Origin: Candidatus Nomurabacteria bacterium | GTDB lineage: Bacteria; Patescibacteriota; Minisyncoccia; Phycocordibacterales; UBA9973 | Direction: 5' to 3' | DNA length: 34,294 nucleotides | NCBI GenBank assembly: GCA_026396015.1 | Contig: JAPLXP010000011.1 | Location: forward strand, 79,897 to 114,190 | In this document: one piece after another, positions 7,013 to 16,416 of the stretch | How positions within the stretch are numbered: position 1 is the stretch's first letter | Layout of the letters: the number at the start of each line of letters is the position of its first letter | Program-made: the position numbers and the translations under genes | The notes under the pieces: generated by a model | Databases searched by the model: none | The model's input: the letters and a program-made list of their open reading frames with translations, nothing else | Told to the model about the DNA's origin: nothing

Positions 7013-7804
7013 TTATTTACAATAAGCCTTTCCTGAATTAAAAGCATCACTTGCAAGTTTGACTGCAACTGCCATCGCTTTTGCTGCTGCTGCTTTAGTT
7101 ATATTATGATTTTTTGAGGCTTCAGCTTTTGTCATGCTATTACTCCTAGATAATTCAGCTTTTGAGATACCACGAGCAGATGATGCAGTTTTTTTTGCAT
7201 TATTTAAGACAATCAATGCTGCGGCCTTGTCACCCTTGCGCTTTGTTTCTATTTCATTTTTTTTAGTCTTTAAATTACTAGTAGCCAAAGCTATAGCTTC
7301 ATTTCTAGCTATTTCAATAGGAATATCATTTGCTAAAAGGATAGCTGCGTTGTACACATTCCCTGCAGTACTCAAAGCACTATCACTAGCAGTATCAATA
7401 TTTTTGACCGCCAAAGAATATGCATTACCAGCACTAGTCAATGAAAGATCATAATCTCTCTTAATTTGATCTTGATTTGCCTGATATGTGACTTTTAAAG
7501 CATCTACACTTTTTGAATAATCAGAACTAAGACTATCTATTTGATTTCTATATGCCTGTTTAGCTGCTGACAATGCTAGTCTTTTAGTATTGTTTATAGT
7601 ACTAAGACAAGCACTTTTACTTAAACTACCAAGAATAACACCAGGGTTTAATGTATTTATACCACTAGTAGCACCAGTTGTTGATGTATTCAGATTGAGA
7701 CCACCTGTTGTTGTGCCAGTATTTATACCTAACGCAAAAACAGGACTATTTACAAACAAAAAACTAAACAAAGCAAATCCAGCTATAAATTTATTTTTTT
7801 TCAT
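7013..7804 (-). CDS. Secreted Ala/Lys/Ser-rich, probably alpha-helical protein, unknown function
   Basis: Signal peptide MKKNKFIAGFALFSFLFVNSPVFA; long Ala-rich heptad-like region; two mature Cys (CLSTINN and C-terminal YCK). Confidence 0.75.
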   Translation of the reverse strand: MKKNKFIAGFALFSFLFVNSPVFALGINTGTTTGGLNLNTSTTGATSGINTLNPGVILGSLSKSACLSTINNTKRLALSAAKQAYRNQIDSLSSDYSKSVDALKVTYQANQDQIKRDYDLSLTSAGNAYSLAVKNIDTASDSALSTAGNVYNAAILLANDIPIEIARNEAIALATSNLKTKKNEIETKRKGDKAAALIVLNNAKKTASSARGISKAELSRSNSMTKAEASKNHNITKAAAAKAMAVAVKLASDAFNSGKAYCK

Positions 7805-7838
7805 TTTTATGATTTAAATATTTTAATAATAAAAAAAC

Positions 7839-9209
7839 TTACTTGAGAGCACTCACAGCAATCCAGTAATGGTATACAGAGCTAGATCCACTTCCTGCCA
7901 CAAATGAATGATGGTCTAATACTGTATAAGTGATGCCAGAAATACTAGCTAGTCCCCTTAAATTGGCAATCTCAACTTTTGCATTATGATCTGCATTATC
8001 TTCCGCATGGGAAGAGCTATCAGCACTCATACCAGAAATTACGAAACGCACCTCAGTAGCAGTATCCATATTGTACGATGGATTTTCCTTCATATTTTTA
8101 AGGACCACATGAGCAGGAAGTTCAGTATTCAAATTACTGAGAAATATTAGAGGTAATGGTGAATGAGTAGTAGTGACTGTCTTCGGATAAGAAATCAAAA
8201 CCCAAAAATAAGTTTTACTGTTTGCGCTATCTGACAACGTCTTGAGCTTAACAATAGCCAAAACAGGATCGTAGACTCTAGGGACAATAGCTCCCTTAAT
8301 TTTATCCACCACAAGGGCTTTCGCTGAATTGGTCAAATCAATCCCAGTATCACCTGACACATAACCAGTTTCATTGAAATGAGTTGAAGAATCCTGATAT
8401 TCTGAATTAATAAATGGATTATCATTTACAAAAACGGGGTTAGTTGTAGTGGAACCTGATTGATTTAATGTTTCTGACATTGGAGACACCGCACAATTCA
8501 ATGACAAGCCAGGTTTTGGTGCGTAGGCAATATACCAATGATAATAAACATGATTTATCATATCAGTAGAATTTGCAATTATATTCATCTCTGTAGTGAT
8601 GTGTGGTATCCCGGGCTGCAATGTGCTAACATCCACATGATAATATTCAGCATATTTCTGTTTTGCATCAGACTGCACACTACCCAATGCAGCATACATA
8701 GAATCATTGCTCTGGACATATGTGGCCACTCTCCAACAGCTTTTATCTATATTGTATTTACCTTTAAATGGAGAAGTAGCAAATGCACTATGTGTACCTC
8801 CATTACCACTTGGCTCATTACCTGAATTACCAGTAGGCCCATTAGGATCTGGTGTATTCACTTCGGCAGGAAAACCAATATCACTATATCCAGTATTTGA
8901 AATATTAATCTCACCATTGTCTGTTATTTTAATTTTATTCTCACCCAATGTACTCAAGACAATACGCATAATACCAAATACAGACATCATAATAAAAATA
9001 CCAATAATCCCATAGAGCATATGGGATTTACTGGTAGTTCTAACTTCTTCATCGTCTGGAGAGAGAAAATATTGCACTACTCCATAGAGAAAATATACTA
9101 CAGCAACAGAAAACATAAATAGAATTAGTGGATTTAAAACAACTCTATTTATACTCTGCATGAGTGTCGCTACGCTAGCCTCTGCTACTGGTATAAGATA
9201 AAAATTCAT
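7839..9209 (-). CDS. VirB2/T4SS-pilin-like membrane domain fused to a large extracytoplasmic domain
   Basis: N-terminal two-TM segment FMFSVAVVYFLYGVVQYFLSPDDEEVRTTSKSHMLYGIIGIFIMMSVFGIMRIV resembles the adjacent pilin-like proteins; PNGPTGNSGNEPSGNGG linker; about 330-aa C-terminus. Confidence 0.75.
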   Translation of the reverse strand: MNFYLIPVAEASVATLMQSINRVVLNPLILFMFSVAVVYFLYGVVQYFLSPDDEEVRTTSKSHMLYGIIGIFIMMSVFGIMRIVLSTLGENKIKITDNGEINISNTGYSDIGFPAEVNTPDPNGPTGNSGNEPSGNGGTHSAFATSPFKGKYNIDKSCWRVATYVQSNDSMYAALGSVQSDAKQKYAEYYHVDVSTLQPGIPHITTEMNIIANSTDMINHVYYHWYIAYAPKPGLSLNCAVSPMSETLNQSGSTTTNPVFVNDNPFINSEYQDSSTHFNETGYVSGDTGIDLTNSAKALVVDKIKGAIVPRVYDPVLAIVKLKTLSDSANSKTYFWVLISYPKTVTTTHSPLPLIFLSNLNTELPAHVVLKNMKENPSYNMDTATEVRFVISGMSADSSSHAEDNADHNAKVEIANLRGLASISGITYTVLDHHSFVAGSGSSSVYHYWIAVSALK

Positions 9210-9212
9210 ATA

Positions 9213-9605
9213 TTAACAGCCTGTTTCAACACCATTAAAATCTTTGTATGGAACACAAGGAATCATATCACTATTAAATTGAGTTGGACCAACACCTGTA
9301 CTATTTGCAATTACCCCAACAATACCCCAGAATGCTACAATAACAAACAAGCCGATCAAGCCTTGGATGATCTTTGCACGTGCACCTGTCTTTGCCTCCT
9401 CATCTGTAGACATTGTGTACTGAATGACACCCCAGATAAAGTAAACAGTAGCCAATGCGATCAATACTGGAATTACCTGATTTAATAATTTATTAACAGT
9501 AAAAATAAGACTACCTAAATCAGCAGCAAACGCAACAAATGGAGACACCACAGTAATGATAAACAAACTTAATAAAATATTTTTTTTCATAATTTTATAC
9601 AACAA
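9213..9605 (-). CDS. VirB2/TrbC-like T4SS pilin-family protein
   Basis: Signal peptide plus IPVLIALATVYFIWGVIQYTMSTDEEAKTGARAKIIQGLIGLFVIVAFWGIVGVI. Confidence 0.8.
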   Translation of the reverse strand: MLYKIMKKNILLSLFIITVVSPFVAFAADLGSLIFTVNKLLNQVIPVLIALATVYFIWGVIQYTMSTDEEAKTGARAKIIQGLIGLFVIVAFWGIVGVIANSTGVGPTQFNSDMIPCVPYKDFNGVETGC

Positions 9606-9671
9606 TAAAACTCTAATAATAATAAACTAATTATAACATGTGTAATTAAAAAATAACAAGCACAAATACAG

Positions 9672-9971
9672 CTAGTTGCTATTCAGTTGTGGAACTATCA
9701 ACTTGTTATTGATACCTACAGTTGAAGACAAAACATTGACCAAACCCCAAATAGACACCATAACAAAAAGACCAATCAAACCCCAGATCATATAAGATTT
9801 ACCTTGACTCCTCTTCTCCTCATTTTCTGGATTTATAAAATAAACAATTACACCCCAGATAAAAGCTGCAGTAGCAAGAGCAAATAACATAGGGATAACA
9901 GAATTTGAAATAAAACAAGTTCCTAAATTAAATACATCGGCTATAGTTTTTAGTGTGTTTGAACAATTCAT
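9672..9971 (-). CDS. VirB2/TrbC-like T4SS pilin-family protein
   Basis: VIPMLFALATAAFIWGVIVYFINPENEEKRSQGKSYMIWGLIGLFVMVSIWGLVNVL. Confidence 0.8.
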   Translation of the reverse strand: MNCSNTLKTIADVFNLGTCFISNSVIPMLFALATAAFIWGVIVYFINPENEEKRSQGKSYMIWGLIGLFVMVSIWGLVNVLSSTVGINNKLIVPQLNSN

Positions 9972-9982
9972 ATAATAAATAA

Positions 9983-10375
9983 TTAGCTAGTACTTTTAAT
10001 ATCACTCACAGTCCCCTGTATCGCCTGAGCAATAACCCAAGAACCCAACAGTAACGCTGCGCCGATCAATGTATACATCAAAGTCTTTTTGGCTTCACTC
10101 AATTTTTCTGAATTACCTTGAGCTACCACAAAAAGAAAACCACTATATATAATAGCAAGAGCGACAATAGGTATACCAATCATAAGCACTATATTTATAG
10201 CAGATTCAATAAAACTTGGAATTGTAGTAATACTATCTCCTAATGGATTATTTATTTTTACACTTAAAACAGAATCGGCCTGCACTGAATAAAATGGAAT
10301 TATCAAAAAAACATAAAGAAGTATTTTGTAAATATAATCTTTGTAATAAAATCCGTAAAAAATAATTCTTTTCAT
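9983..10375 (-). CDS. VirB2/TrbC-like T4SS pilin-family protein
   Basis: FIESAINIVLMIGIPIVALAIIYSGFLFVVAQGNSEKLSEAKKTLMYTLIGAALLLGSWVIAQAI. Confidence 0.8.
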   Translation of the reverse strand: MKRIIFYGFYYKDYIYKILLYVFLIIPFYSVQADSVLSVKINNPLGDSITTIPSFIESAINIVLMIGIPIVALAIIYSGFLFVVAQGNSEKLSEAKKTLMYTLIGAALLLGSWVIAQAIQGTVSDIKSTS

Positions 10376-10421
10376 TTTTATATAATAAGCTTAATATTAA
10401 TTAAACACAACACTCCGTCTT

Positions 10422-10835
10422 TTAACCAAGATTGAGAAACAAACCTAAATCGCTAAAACCAAGACTGACCATAATCGTCTTTACAATAACCCATGCCAAT
10501 AAAGCCAATAAATAACCTATAAATAAATTTTTAATTATACTCTTTGCTGTACCGACATTTTCACTACTACCACCAGAAAACATATAAAGTACTCCTGCAT
10601 AACAAAAACCAATAGCAAAAAGTGGTGTTGCCACAATAAACAATAAAAAATTTATAATATTATTTATCGTGGCCATCAAGCTATCAAAATTACAATCATC
10701 AGTACAAGCAACAATAGCTTTTGTATCACTGGCAGCAAACACATAATTTGAATTAGCATTAAATAGATTAATCCTAGCAAAAAATGTTATGGGCAAGATT
10801 ACAGACAAAAAAATAATAAGTGGTATTTTTTTCAT
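10422..10835 (-). CDS. VirB2/TrbC-like T4SS pilin-family protein
   Basis: INNIINFLLFIVATPLFAIGFCYAGVLYMFSGGSSENVGTAKSIIKNLFIGYLLALLAWVIVKTIM. Confidence 0.78.
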   Translation of the reverse strand: MKKIPLIIFLSVILPITFFARINLFNANSNYVFAASDTKAIVACTDDCNFDSLMATINNIINFLLFIVATPLFAIGFCYAGVLYMFSGGSSENVGTAKSIIKNLFIGYLLALLAWVIVKTIMVSLGFSDLGLFLNLG

Positions 10836-10838
10836 AAA

Positions 10839-12143
10839 TTATTGATTGATTAATATATTAAGCTGATTTTCAAATTTAGCTACTGAATCAGCAGAATTCA
10901 ATTTATTTGAATTAAAATTTTGAATCAACTCTCTAAAAATTAAATCTGTAGATTTTGTATTTGGATCAAGCCATGAATGTAAAAATACTGATGATTTATA
11001 AAAAGTAAAAAGATAAGGATCACTTGGATTTTCATTCAATAGGCTCTTTTGTGCTGGTGGAATAGATAATGCAGTAGAAAGTTCTTTTACATTTACTTGA
11101 TCAGCAAACAAAGATGCGACACCAATAGAAGTTGGTAAATTCTTGGATTTATTACTGATAGCTATAGCATAAATAGGACCAGTAGTGCGCCTTATATCAG
11201 TATCTCGTGTTTGTAATATTTCAGTCACATCAAAATTTATATTTGGATTTATTTCTCTTATTCTAAAGAGCTCGCTCGCATGACCTATATACAAAACAAG
11301 TTTGCCTTTTGTAAACATATCTCTAGAATTTGACAGAGAACTATTCCATGAATATGCTTGGCTTTTTTGATTAGAAAATTCATTAAAAAAAGTTAAAGAC
11401 TGTTCTAGTGGTGAATTAGAGAAAGCATTCTTTTCGTTCACAACCACTCGAGGATGATCACTTTCTTTATTAAAATCAATTATTTTGTTACCACTACCGA
11501 GCAACAATAAAGACAAAATATCTTTTGCATTGTCAACATTATTAAAACTACCCATAGCTATCATACTCTGAGACAACACACCGTCATTGGTCTTTTTTGT
11601 TAATAAGTCATTTAGATTAAATAACTCATCCCAATAATGAGGTGGGTTTGCTACTCCTGAATTACTCAAAATATCTTTATTGTAATAGAGGACAAGTGGA
11701 TCAGACACAATAGGGAAACCTAATATCCCTTCTTTATTTAAAAATACATCCGCACCATCAATAAAATTCTCTCTGTATATTTTTTCAGGATAACTCGCAT
11801 AAGGAATTGGATATATGAATTTTTTATATTTCAAAACCATATCCGGTGTTATAAAAAATAAATCAGGATTATTGCCAGCAGCAAATGATTCTATTAAATC
11901 TGAATTATAAGTATCTTGGGATTTTTGTACATATTTTATTATCAAATTATTATTCGAAGCACTCATATTTTGAATATAACTAGATACAGAACTAGAAGGT
12001 AAAGTTCCCCAAACTAAAACCTTACCTTGGAGTGTGGTCTTGCTAGAAGAATTACCAATAGGCAAAATACCTGAGAATATCAGTACGGCAAAAACAAAAA
12101 AAGAAAGAAAAACTGCAATAAGAACTGTTTGAAAATTACTCAT
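10839..12143 (-). CDS. Membrane-anchored extracellular solute-binding protein (family 1-like)
   Basis: N-terminal TM; VLVWGTLPSSSVSSYIQ; DLIESFAAGNNPDLFFITPD; GILGFPIVSDPLVLYYNKDIL; PPHYWDEL are typical of ABC sugar-binding proteins. Confidence 0.82.
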   Translation of the reverse strand: MSNFQTVLIAVFLSFFVFAVLIFSGILPIGNSSSKTTLQGKVLVWGTLPSSSVSSYIQNMSASNNNLIIKYVQKSQDTYNSDLIESFAAGNNPDLFFITPDMVLKYKKFIYPIPYASYPEKIYRENFIDGADVFLNKEGILGFPIVSDPLVLYYNKDILSNSGVANPPHYWDELFNLNDLLTKKTNDGVLSQSMIAMGSFNNVDNAKDILSLLLLGSGNKIIDFNKESDHPRVVVNEKNAFSNSPLEQSLTFFNEFSNQKSQAYSWNSSLSNSRDMFTKGKLVLYIGHASELFRIREINPNINFDVTEILQTRDTDIRRTTGPIYAIAISNKSKNLPTSIGVASLFADQVNVKELSTALSIPPAQKSLLNENPSDPYLFTFYKSSVFLHSWLDPNTKSTDLIFRELIQNFNSNKLNSADSVAKFENQLNILINQ

Positions 12144-12663
12144 ATATAAATATTATACCATAATGATGACTACCAGCAGAAATATTTTCCTGAATTTTGA
12201 ATCCTCTATCTACAAAAAGATGCTCTGCTTTTATTTTTGGAACTATATACTTCGGTTGTGGACCCATACCAGCAAAACTATCCATCCAATCAATCACTAA
12301 AACACGTCCTTTGGGTTTCAAGACTCTCTTTACTTCATCAATCAATCCGATTTTGTCCTCAGATTGGAATAGCACATTTGAGACTACTACTGCATCCATA
12401 GATTTATCAGCCAATTTTGAACCGCCCTTTTTCTCAATATCACCAAGAATACACTCTACATTTTTAACAGCATAAAATCTTGTATCTTCAGCAAGTTTTC
12501 TAAATAGTGTATTTTGTATGTCGATAGCGTACACGTGACCAGTATGACCAACATGATTTGAAATAGATCGAGTATACCCACCAGAACCGGCACCAAAGTC
12601 TGCGACGCGCATACCTTCGCGAAGATTGAATTGTGCGATATTACTTTCTGGATTTGCAAACAT
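12136..12663 (-). CDS. Class I SAM-dependent methyltransferase
   Basis: GMRVADFGAGSGGYTRSI motif I; VYAIDI; DAVVVSNVLFQ; EVKRVLKPKGRVLVIDW. Overlaps the next gene by 8 nt. Confidence 0.88.
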   Translation of the reverse strand: MFANPESNIAQFNLREGMRVADFGAGSGGYTRSISNHVGHTGHVYAIDIQNTLFRKLAEDTRFYAVKNVECILGDIEKKGGSKLADKSMDAVVVSNVLFQSEDKIGLIDEVKRVLKPKGRVLVIDWMDSFAGMGPQPKYIVPKIKAEHLFVDRGFKIQENISAGSHHYGIIFIYE

Positions 12664-12686
12664 GTTTTAATTATATCACATATAAA

Positions 12687-12712
12687 AAAGTCCGAAAGTA
12701 AATTCGGACTTT
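12687..12712 (-). terminator. Intrinsic terminator
   Basis: AAAGTCCGAA-agtaaa-TTCGGACTTT. Confidence 0.75.
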
Positions 12713-12728
12713 AAAGTTTAAATTAGGA

Positions 12729-13319
12729 TTATCTAATCTTAATTTTATTTTCAGAAGAATATTTTTCCCATACATCTTGCCAATCTGAACGAAAAACAGA
12801 CAAAATAACTTGATCATGATACTGACCACTCTTGTAGTGGTGATCTTTTAATCTTGCTTCCTCTTTGTATCCACATTTATTGGAAAACGCTAGGCTCCTT
12901 TCGTTATAAACAATAACTTCAGAATATAATTTACGAAGGTTTAATTCATTAAAAGCTAGTTCTAAAAGGAGCATTTTTGCTTCTGTCCCATAGCCCTTAC
13001 CCCAATACCTTTCATCTCCGATGACAGATCCTGTAGTAGCGACACCACTGATGTAGTCTATGTTATGCATACCCATGGTGCCTATCAACTTTTTGGTCTT
13101 CCTGTCGACAATAGCGAGTATAACTCTGTCTTTTGTAGACTTGGAATTGCTCTCATACCAATTCTTTTCATCTATAAAAGTAATTGGGAAAACATTTGCC
13201 AAAAAATGAGTGACTTTTGGATTATTCATCCATTTTTGAAACAAAGGAATGTCTGATTCCTGTAACGGGCGCAATATAACCTTGCTGCCTTTGCGAAAGA
13301 TAATTTCTTGATTTTTCAT
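12729..13319 (-). CDS. GNAT-family N-acetyltransferase (RimJ/RimL-like)
   Basis: VILRPLQESDIPLFQKWMNNPKV; RYWGKGYGTEAKMLLLELAFNELNLRKLYSEV; NERSLAFSNKCGYKEEA. Confidence 0.9.
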   Translation of the reverse strand: MKNQEIIFRKGSKVILRPLQESDIPLFQKWMNNPKVTHFLANVFPITFIDEKNWYESNSKSTKDRVILAIVDRKTKKLIGTMGMHNIDYISGVATTGSVIGDERYWGKGYGTEAKMLLLELAFNELNLRKLYSEVIVYNERSLAFSNKCGYKEEARLKDHHYKSGQYHDQVILSVFRSDWQDVWEKYSSENKIKIR

Positions 13320-13360
13320 AATTTTGTTTAATTTTTAGTTTTCAACGAACAATTTTTAAT

Positions 13361-13389
13361 AAAAGACTGCCTTACTGGGGCAGTCTTTT
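13361..13389. terminator. Intrinsic terminator-like hairpin
   Basis: AAAAGACTGCC-ttactgg-GGCAGTCTTTT. Confidence 0.7.
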
Positions 13390-13415
13390 GATGAATCGAA
13401 ATAGATTTTAGTTAA

Positions 13416-13511
13416 TTATCGTTTATTTCCATGCATCAAAATACGGCCCCAGATATTAGTATCTGCCCCTGAAGTGACCATATTTGATTGGTGAAAATTA
13501 AACTTTTTCAT
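13416..13511 (-). CDS. Possible 31-aa small ORF or gene remnant
   Basis: ATG...TAA reading MKKFNFHQSNMVTSGADTNIWGRILMHGNKR; no homology test possible here. Confidence 0.25.
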   Translation of the reverse strand: MKKFNFHQSNMVTSGADTNIWGRILMHGNKR

Positions 13512-13577
13512 ATGTATATAATATCATTAAAAGCACAGAACGTCAAACCACCCAAAGGAGTCTCCTTTGGGGAAATA

Positions 13578-13605
13578 AAAATACCCTTAAACTTAAGGGT
13601 ATTTT
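13578..13605 (-). terminator. Intrinsic terminator after gyrA
   Basis: AAAATACCCTTAA-ac-TTAAGGGTATTTT; second hairpin CCAAAGGAG/CTCCTTTGG at about 13552-13570. Confidence 0.8.
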
Positions 13606-13619
13606 TAAATAAAACTATA

Positions 13620-16076
13620 TTACAAACATGTAATGGATGCGATTGAATCCCCTGCGCGGAGCTTCATGATGGTCACTCCTTGAGTCTGGCGTCCAGATGA
13701 AGGAATAGATTTTAGATCCACACGGATCACTTGGCCCTTTTGTGAGACAGCGATGATCTCATTCTCATCACCTACTATCTTTGCCACGATTAGCTTTCCA
13801 GTCTTTGCAGTCACCTTTGCAGTCTTGATTCCTGATCCTCCACGCTTTTGAACTTTGTACTCTTTGATACCAGTTTTCTTGCCAAGGCCGTGCTCACCGA
13901 GAATCAATAGAGAGCTCTCTTTATCCCCCTTTGCTACACGATCAACTCCGATAACCATATCATTCTTGCCGAGCTTGATACCACGTACACCTGCTGCTGC
14001 ACGTCCCATCTCGCGGACATCATCTTCTTCGAATCGGATAGATTGACCCGCTGCTGTCGCGAGCATTACACTGTCGCCTTTTGTGATTGGTAGTACAGAT
14101 ACGAGTTCATCTCCCTTGTCGAGTGTAATAGCGATCAGGCCTGAACGGCGCACATCTTTGAATCCTTCGGCTGACACCTTCTTGGCTACACCTTGTGCAG
14201 TTACGAGCATCAGGCTCTCTACTGTCTTCTTGGTCTCTTTGTCAATCGGTAGTATTGAAGTCACTTTTTCTCCATCATCTAGTGAGATAAAGTTCATGAC
14301 AGATTTACCCTTGGTAGCACGCTTGCCCTCTGGTATGTCATACATCTTGATCTGGTAGGCCTTGCCACGATTTGTAAAGAATAGTAGATCACTGTGTGTA
14401 TTTGCTGATACGAGCATGGTCACAAAGTCTTCGTCCTTTGTCTCGATATCGACAACACCTACACCACCACGCTTTTGTGCACGGTATTCAGATGGGTCTG
14501 TACGCTTTACATAGCCACCCTTTGTGAATACTAGTACTGATTCTTTTTCTGGAATAAGATCTTCTTCATTGATAGCTTTTACTCCACCTTTGATGATGCG
14601 AGTACGGCGCTCGTCTGCGTATTTTTCTTTGATAGCGATCAATTCTAGAGAGATGACCTTTAGCATTTTCTTTGGAGATGCTAGGAGTGCTTCGAGTTCT
14701 TTGATGAGTGCCTGCTTTTCTGCGAGCTCTAATTCTACGTTCTTTCTCTCTAATCCTGCTAGCTTTTGCAAACGCATTTCGAGAATGGCTGTAGCCTGTA
14801 GATCAGAGAATTTGAACTCCTTCATCAAGTTTACTTTTGCAGTTGCAGTATCTTTTGAAGCACGGATCACAGAGATGACTTTGTCGATATGATCGAGAGC
14901 CTTTTTCAAACCGAGGAGGATATGTTCGCGTTCTTTTGCTCGACGTAGGTCGTATTCTGTGCGACGCTTTACTACTACCTGTCTGTGAGTGATGAATTCA
15001 GAAAGGAGACTCTTCAGTGACAATGTCTGAGGCACACCATCCACTAGAGCCACAATATTGAAATTGAAAGATTGCTCGAGCTGTGTATGCTTGTAGATAT
15101 AGTTCAATACTTTTTGTGGGTGAACACCAGATTTGAGATCAATAGCGATACGGATATCTTTTGCAGATTCATCACGTAGACCTTTGATACCTTCTAGCTT
15201 TTTCTCTTGCACTAGGGCTGCTATAGCTTCAATAAGAGCTGATTTATTCACACGATAAGGGATAGAGGTGATGATCACTTGAAACATTCCACTCTTTTGT
15301 TCTACAATTTCTGCCTCACCACGAGTCACTACACCGCCACGTCCAGTAGAATATGCATGTACTAGGTCAGATTGACCATATACTATGCCTCCGATTGGAA
15401 AATCTGGACCCTTGATGTGTTGCATCAGATCCTCTGTAGTTGCATCTTTATTTTCAATCATGTGAATTGTCGCATCTACAACTTCACCCAGATTGTGTGG
15501 AGGGATATTTGTAGCCATACCCACAGCGATACCTAGAGTACCGTTTAGTAGTAGTGATGGCACAGCAGTAGGAAGAACTACAGGCTCGCGGCGTGTCTGG
15601 TCATAATTTGGACGGAAATCTACAGTTTCCTTTTCTAAATCAAGAAGAAGAATTGATGATAATTTAGACATCTTTGCCTCCGTATAACGCATAGCAGCTG
15701 CATTGTCTCCATCAATAGAACCAAAGTTACCTTGTCCGAATATCAATGGATAGCGATAAGAGAAGTCCTGAGCCATACCCACCATAGAATCATAAACAGC
15801 CACATCTCCGTGTGGGTGGTACTTTCCGAGCACGTCTCCGACCACTGCAGCAGATTTACGAAAACGAGCTGTAGAGGTCAGACCCATCTCATTCATAGCG
15901 TAGAGAATTCTGCGGTGCACAGGCTTTAACCCATCACGCACATCTGGTAGTGCTCGGTCTGTGATGACCGACATGGCGTAGTCAATAAATGAATCTTTCA
16001 TTTCTCGACTGATATTTACTCCTACTACATTTATATGTTCAGCTTTTATTATTTCTTTTGATTCTTCTTTAGGCAT
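13620..16076 (-). CDS. gyrA: DNA gyrase subunit A
   Basis: [83 protein letters not shown] box-like QKRGGVG and QKRGGSG. Confidence 0.96.
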   Translation of the reverse strand: MPKEESKEIIKAEHINVVGVNISREMKDSFIDYAMSVITDRALPDVRDGLKPVHRRILYAMNEMGLTSTARFRKSAAVVGDVLGKYHPHGDVAVYDSMVGMAQDFSYRYPLIFGQGNFGSIDGDNAAAMRYTEAKMSKLSSILLLDLEKETVDFRPNYDQTRREPVVLPTAVPSLLLNGTLGIAVGMATNIPPHNLGEVVDATIHMIENKDATTEDLMQHIKGPDFPIGGIVYGQSDLVHAYSTGRGGVVTRGEAEIVEQKSGMFQVIITSIPYRVNKSALIEAIAALVQEKKLEGIKGLRDESAKDIRIAIDLKSGVHPQKVLNYIYKHTQLEQSFNFNIVALVDGVPQTLSLKSLLSEFITHRQVVVKRRTEYDLRRAKEREHILLGLKKALDHIDKVISVIRASKDTATAKVNLMKEFKFSDLQATAILEMRLQKLAGLERKNVELELAEKQALIKELEALLASPKKMLKVISLELIAIKEKYADERRTRIIKGGVKAINEEDLIPEKESVLVFTKGGYVKRTDPSEYRAQKRGGVGVVDIETKDEDFVTMLVSANTHSDLLFFTNRGKAYQIKMYDIPEGKRATKGKSVMNFISLDDGEKVTSILPIDKETKKTVESLMLVTAQGVAKKVSAEGFKDVRRSGLIAITLDKGDELVSVLPITKGDSVMLATAAGQSIRFEEDDVREMGRAAAGVRGIKLGKNDMVIGVDRVAKGDKESSLLILGEHGLGKKTGIKEYKVQKRGGSGIKTAKVTAKTGKLIVAKIVGDENEIIAVSQKGQVIRVDLKSIPSSGRQTQGVTIMKLRAGDSIASITCL

Positions 16077-16077
16077 T

Positions 16078-16401
16078 TTATTGTTGAGGATTATTTACTA
16101 CAGTAAGGGGTATCAATTTTTGATTTGCATGGGGGTCTACATTGCTATCTGTCTTATTCTTTAATGAATCAGCAGCACTAGCAGTCAAATCGCTATATGT
16201 ATTCTTTATAGATTCACCAAATAATGTGAATGGCTTTATATCGTTATCTATATTTACACTGACCTGTGCATCGAATCTGTTTGTAAGTCCATATATCCAG
16301 ATACCAAGGACTACAGACATAGTAACAACCAAAAAAATAACCATGTATTGCTTTCTGATATGCTCTGGCTTTTCGCGTAATTTATAGATATAGTCTTTCA
16401 T
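16078..16401 (-). CDS. Single-pass membrane protein, unknown function
   Basis: 107-aa ORF directly upstream of gyrA; one TM ([21 protein letters not shown]). Confidence 0.65.
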   Translation of the reverse strand: MKDYIYKLREKPEHIRKQYMVIFLVVTMSVVLGIWIYGLTNRFDAQVSVNIDNDIKPFTLFGESIKNTYSDLTASAADSLKNKTDSNVDPHANQKLIPLTVVNNPQQ

Positions 16402-16416
16402 CTTTATATTTTACAA

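Noticed and set aside
13855-14892. Series of plus-strand ORFs in the gyrA region
   Set aside because: All lie antisense to the gyrA coding sequence and lack protein family features.
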